From Candidatus Heimdallarchaeota archaeon (GTDB lineage: Archaea > Asgardarchaeota > Heimdallarchaeia > Heimdallarchaeales > Kariarchaeaceae), in contig JAAFKL010000040.1 in the NCBI GenBank assembly GCA_021399405.1, positions 1 through 7,566 of the forward strand: a stretch of 7,566 nucleotides of DNA, given 5' to 3'. This document shows, in pieces, positions 5,982 to 7,566 of this stretch. Both the position numbers and the translations under genes were made by a program. The notes below the pieces were generated by a model. It did not search any database. It saw only the letters and a program-made list of their open reading frames with translations, and was not told the DNA's origin. The number at the start of each line of letters is the position of its first letter. Position 1 is the stretch's first letter.

Positions 5982-6035
5982 TTATCAAACGATAATCCAA
6001 AATCCAATTACAATTTTCTTGCAATCAGAAGATTG
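5982..6035. repeat. Small hairpins and a tandem repeat between the transporter and the BcrC-like gene
   Basis: The 128-base gap holds TTATC-AAAC-GATAA (5982-5995), the tandem repeat AATCCAA twice (5994-6007) and CAATC-AGAA-GATTG (6022-6035). The last hairpin lies just after the transporter stop and could help end its transcript, although no strong T-run follows. Function is uncertain. Confidence 0.3.
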
Positions 6036-6041
6036 TGTATT

Positions 6042-7310
6042 TCATTCCCCTGCAACAACATTTTTTGGATTTGAAACAAACAATCTCTTTCTTTCTTCAA
6101 AAAAGATGTAGTAGGCAAAAACGAATGCGATGATCGCTAACAACAAAATGAATATGAACGCTGCATTCAAACCATTGTTATCTTTGATATAACCAAAAAT
6201 ACCAGGAGTGGCCAATCCCAAAATTTGACCAGCAGATCCTAAAGCTCCGAACAACTTCCCTCTCTGCTCTGGCATAACCCTATCTGCCAGAAGTGCACTC
6301 ATTGCTGGTGCTCCTAGGAAATATGTTGCATTTAATAAAAAGTAAAATGCAGTAAAACTAATTAAATCACTATAATCTGCTAGATAAACTAAACCCAAAG
6401 ATGCAATTACAATCCCCACACTTGAAATCATCATTGTGTTTGTAGCTTTCCACTTATCTGTCATCCAACCACCGAGTAGCACACACATAGAAGCGATACC
6501 AAGGACTGCAGATGTTGCTAACAATGACTCCCCATCAGAAAGTCCCAGAAAATCTTTATACAAAAATGAAGTAAATAACGTAGTTGTCCTGAAGAAGCTC
6601 GATCTTATGGACATTAATATTAATGGGATTAACAATATGGGAGAAAGGAGAAAAACATATGAACTATCCTTTTTACCTATATTAGCGGTGTTTACGCTTT
6701 CTTGAAGAATTTGTGGTGCCCAATCAGTTTTTCCAAAAGCTTTATTTCGTGTACTTACGCCATATAGTAATATTGCAATAAATGTAATTGTAACGATATA
6801 TATTCCAGCGGTAATCTGCCAGTTATTTGTAATTAACTGTAATCCCGCAAATATCAGTGGCGTAAGTGCATTGCCGATCATTCCAACTGCTTGAAATATT
6901 GAAAGAGCTTTTCCTTTTTCGTTTTCAAACATTTCGGTTGTTGTGGCCATTGCTGGAGGATGGAAGGCAGATGCTCCTATTCCTATTAATGCAAAAACCA
7001 AAACGAGATGAGTGTATGATTCAGCTATTAATAGTAGAACCCATCCAATTAACATTATCACAATTCCGAGATAAATCAGCTTAAATCTATTATTTTTGTG
7101 ACGATCAGAATAAATTCCAGTGAATATCGATAATATTGTCATGTTTATAAGCAAAACAATCCACAATAAACCGGCCTGATAGTAATTTAGGCCTAAATCA
7201 TCCCTAACAAAAAACAAAATCACAGGGAGGGTAAACATGAGAAAATGATTCACGATATGTAAAAACAAAATATTAACAAAATTAACATTTTTTAGTAATT
7301 TGATCGACAT
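6042..7310 (-). CDS. Major facilitator superfamily transporter, Fsr-like
   Basis: This is a 422-residue inner-membrane secondary transporter of standard MFS length with about 12 predicted hydrophobic segments. They form two halves separated by a polar loop (about 187-217). The loop motif GIYSDRHKNNR (65-75) corresponds to MFS motif A between helices 2 and 3. IGIGASAFHPPAMA (109-122) and GKALSIFQAVGMIGNALTP (133-151) resemble the fosmidomycin-resistance (Fsr) group of drug and metabolite exporters. GWMTDKW (281-287) and MPEQRGKLFG (346-355) are the corresponding second-half loops. ATG 7310 starts just ahead of the first helix. A TATA-like element lies about 30 bases upstream and the BcrC-like gene about 130 bases downstream on the same strand, with its own promoter-like site. 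Efflux driven by the proton gradient is likely from family membership; the substrate is unknown. Confidence 0.88.
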   Translation of the reverse strand: MSIKLLKNVNFVNILFLHIVNHFLMFTLPVILFFVRDDLGLNYYQAGLLWIVLLINMTILSIFTGIYSDRHKNNRFKLIYLGIVIMLIGWVLLLIAESYTHLVLVFALIGIGASAFHPPAMATTTEMFENEKGKALSIFQAVGMIGNALTPLIFAGLQLITNNWQITAGIYIVTITFIAILLYGVSTRNKAFGKTDWAPQILQESVNTANIGKKDSSYVFLLSPILLIPLILMSIRSSFFRTTTLFTSFLYKDFLGLSDGESLLATSAVLGIASMCVLLGGWMTDKWKATNTMMISSVGIVIASLGLVYLADYSDLISFTAFYFLLNATYFLGAPAMSALLADRVMPEQRGKLFGALGSAGQILGLATPGIFGYIKDNNGLNAAFIFILLLAIIAFVFAYYIFFEERKRLFVSNPKNVVAGE

Positions 7311-7335
7311 AACCTATTCTCAAATTTTCGAGATT

Positions 7336-7344
7336 GTTTAAAAG
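7336..7344 (-). promoter_or_regulatory. Putative TATA box for the MFS transporter gene
   Basis: The minus strand reads CTTTTAAAC, centred about 30 bases before ATG 7310, which matches the 32-base spacing at the two small unknown genes. An ACAATCT heptamer (7331-7337) overlaps its downstream edge. Confidence 0.4.
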
Positions 7345-7424
7345 TTCATTATATTGACTATACATAAGTAAAGAATTTTATCTGCAATACTTAAAATTGC
7401 AAATCTGAACTGCATGGGTGAAAT

Positions 7425-7433
7425 TTTATATAA
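7425..7433 (+). promoter_or_regulatory. Strong TATA-box-like sequence near the right edge
   Basis: TTTATATAA is the most canonical archaeal TATA sequence in the window and faces right. It predicts a transcript starting near 7454, exactly where an open frame beginning with TTG runs to the window edge. It is divergent from the transporter promoter. Confidence 0.4.
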
Positions 7434-7453
7434 TTTTACAAATTTAGTTTCAG

Positions 7454-7566
7454 TTGTTTAAATATCATATCGAATACTCATGGTTGAGACAATCTAAAGA
7501 TTGTACATTACACTTACTACCTTTAGTAATTAAAGGTGTGAGAGGACTAGGTAAGCATCCACCTGT
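7454..7566 (+). CDS. Possible 5' end of a gene running off the right edge
   Basis: After a TAG at 7445-7447 this frame stays open to the window end, giving about 37 codons from TTG 7454. A TATA-like element is centred about 25 bases upstream, suggesting a leaderless start. The peptide is not recognisable, and two small inverted repeats lie inside it, so a non-coding RNA is an alternative. In-frame TTG 7484 is another possible start. Confidence 0.2.
   Translation, partial: MFKYHIEYSWLRQSKDCTLHLLPLVIKGVRGLGKHPP
7489..7537. repeat. Two short inverted repeats near the right edge
   Basis: ACAATCT-AA-AGATTGT (7489-7504) has perfect seven-base arms. ACCTTTA-GTAAT-TAAAGGT (7519-7537) also has perfect seven-base arms. 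Fifteen bases separate them, and neither is followed by a T-run. They could be operator sites, RNA hairpins or chance structures in AT-rich DNA. Confidence 0.4.

Noticed and set aside
6436..7084. Two plus-strand open frames opposite the transporter
   Set aside because: The transporter frame carries full MFS motifs, and these frames have no recognisable features.
7540..7566. Minus-strand sequence resembling the start of 23S rRNA (GGTGGATGC)
   Set aside because: The similarity is limited to about nine bases and the following conserved rRNA sequence is absent.

Overview
The window is AT-rich DNA, probably from an archaeon. Four observations point that way. TATA-box-like elements lie 20-32 bases ahead of most start codons. 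Shine-Dalgarno sites are almost absent, and TTG is probably used as a start. There is an indolepyruvate:ferredoxin oxidoreductase-type gene. There is also an orphan benzoyl-CoA reductase/2-hydroxyacyl-CoA dehydratase-type subunit. An Asgard-type lineage (for example a Heimdall-related one) would fit the base composition and gene content, but that placement is only a guess. No rRNA, tRNA, CRISPR array or insertion sequence was recognised.

Layout from left to right. (1) Positions 39-2294, minus: a long IorA-like thiamine-pyrophosphate oxidoreductase subunit with a C-terminal two-cluster ferredoxin domain. Its usual beta-subunit partner is not in the window. (2) Positions 2389-3230, minus: two small adjacent genes of an unrecognised family. 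They are clear paralogues, aligning without gaps over about 108 residues at about 31% identity. (3) Positions 3231-3485: an intergenic region between divergent genes, with promoters for both sides and a nested inverted repeat. (4) Positions 3486-4207, plus: a GNAT acetyltransferase whose stop overlaps the start of a MoaD/Urm1-like beta-grasp protein. That protein ends in Gly-Gly-Leu rather than the usual bare Gly-Gly. (5) Positions 4202-5913, minus: a BcrC/HgdB-like iron-sulfur subunit followed, in overlapping reading frames, by a hemerythrin-like protein. The hemerythrin gene converges on the MoaD-like gene, and one CTATAG palindrome supplies the stop codon of both. (6) Positions 6042-7310, minus: a 12-helix major facilitator transporter resembling the fosmidomycin-resistance (Fsr) group. 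(7) Positions 7311-7566: promoter-like sequence, two small hairpins and an open frame that runs off the right edge.

Functionally, the window suggests anaerobic 2-oxoacid and acyl-CoA chemistry based on ferredoxin and iron-sulfur enzymes. The hemerythrin may act as an oxygen, NO or iron handling partner of the oxygen-sensitive BcrC-like protein. The MoaD-like/GNAT pair may belong to sulfur transfer or protein modification. These links rest on gene order and family knowledge and are not shown directly. The most novel items are the tandem unknown family and the Gly-Gly-Leu MoaD-like protein with its shared palindromic stop.
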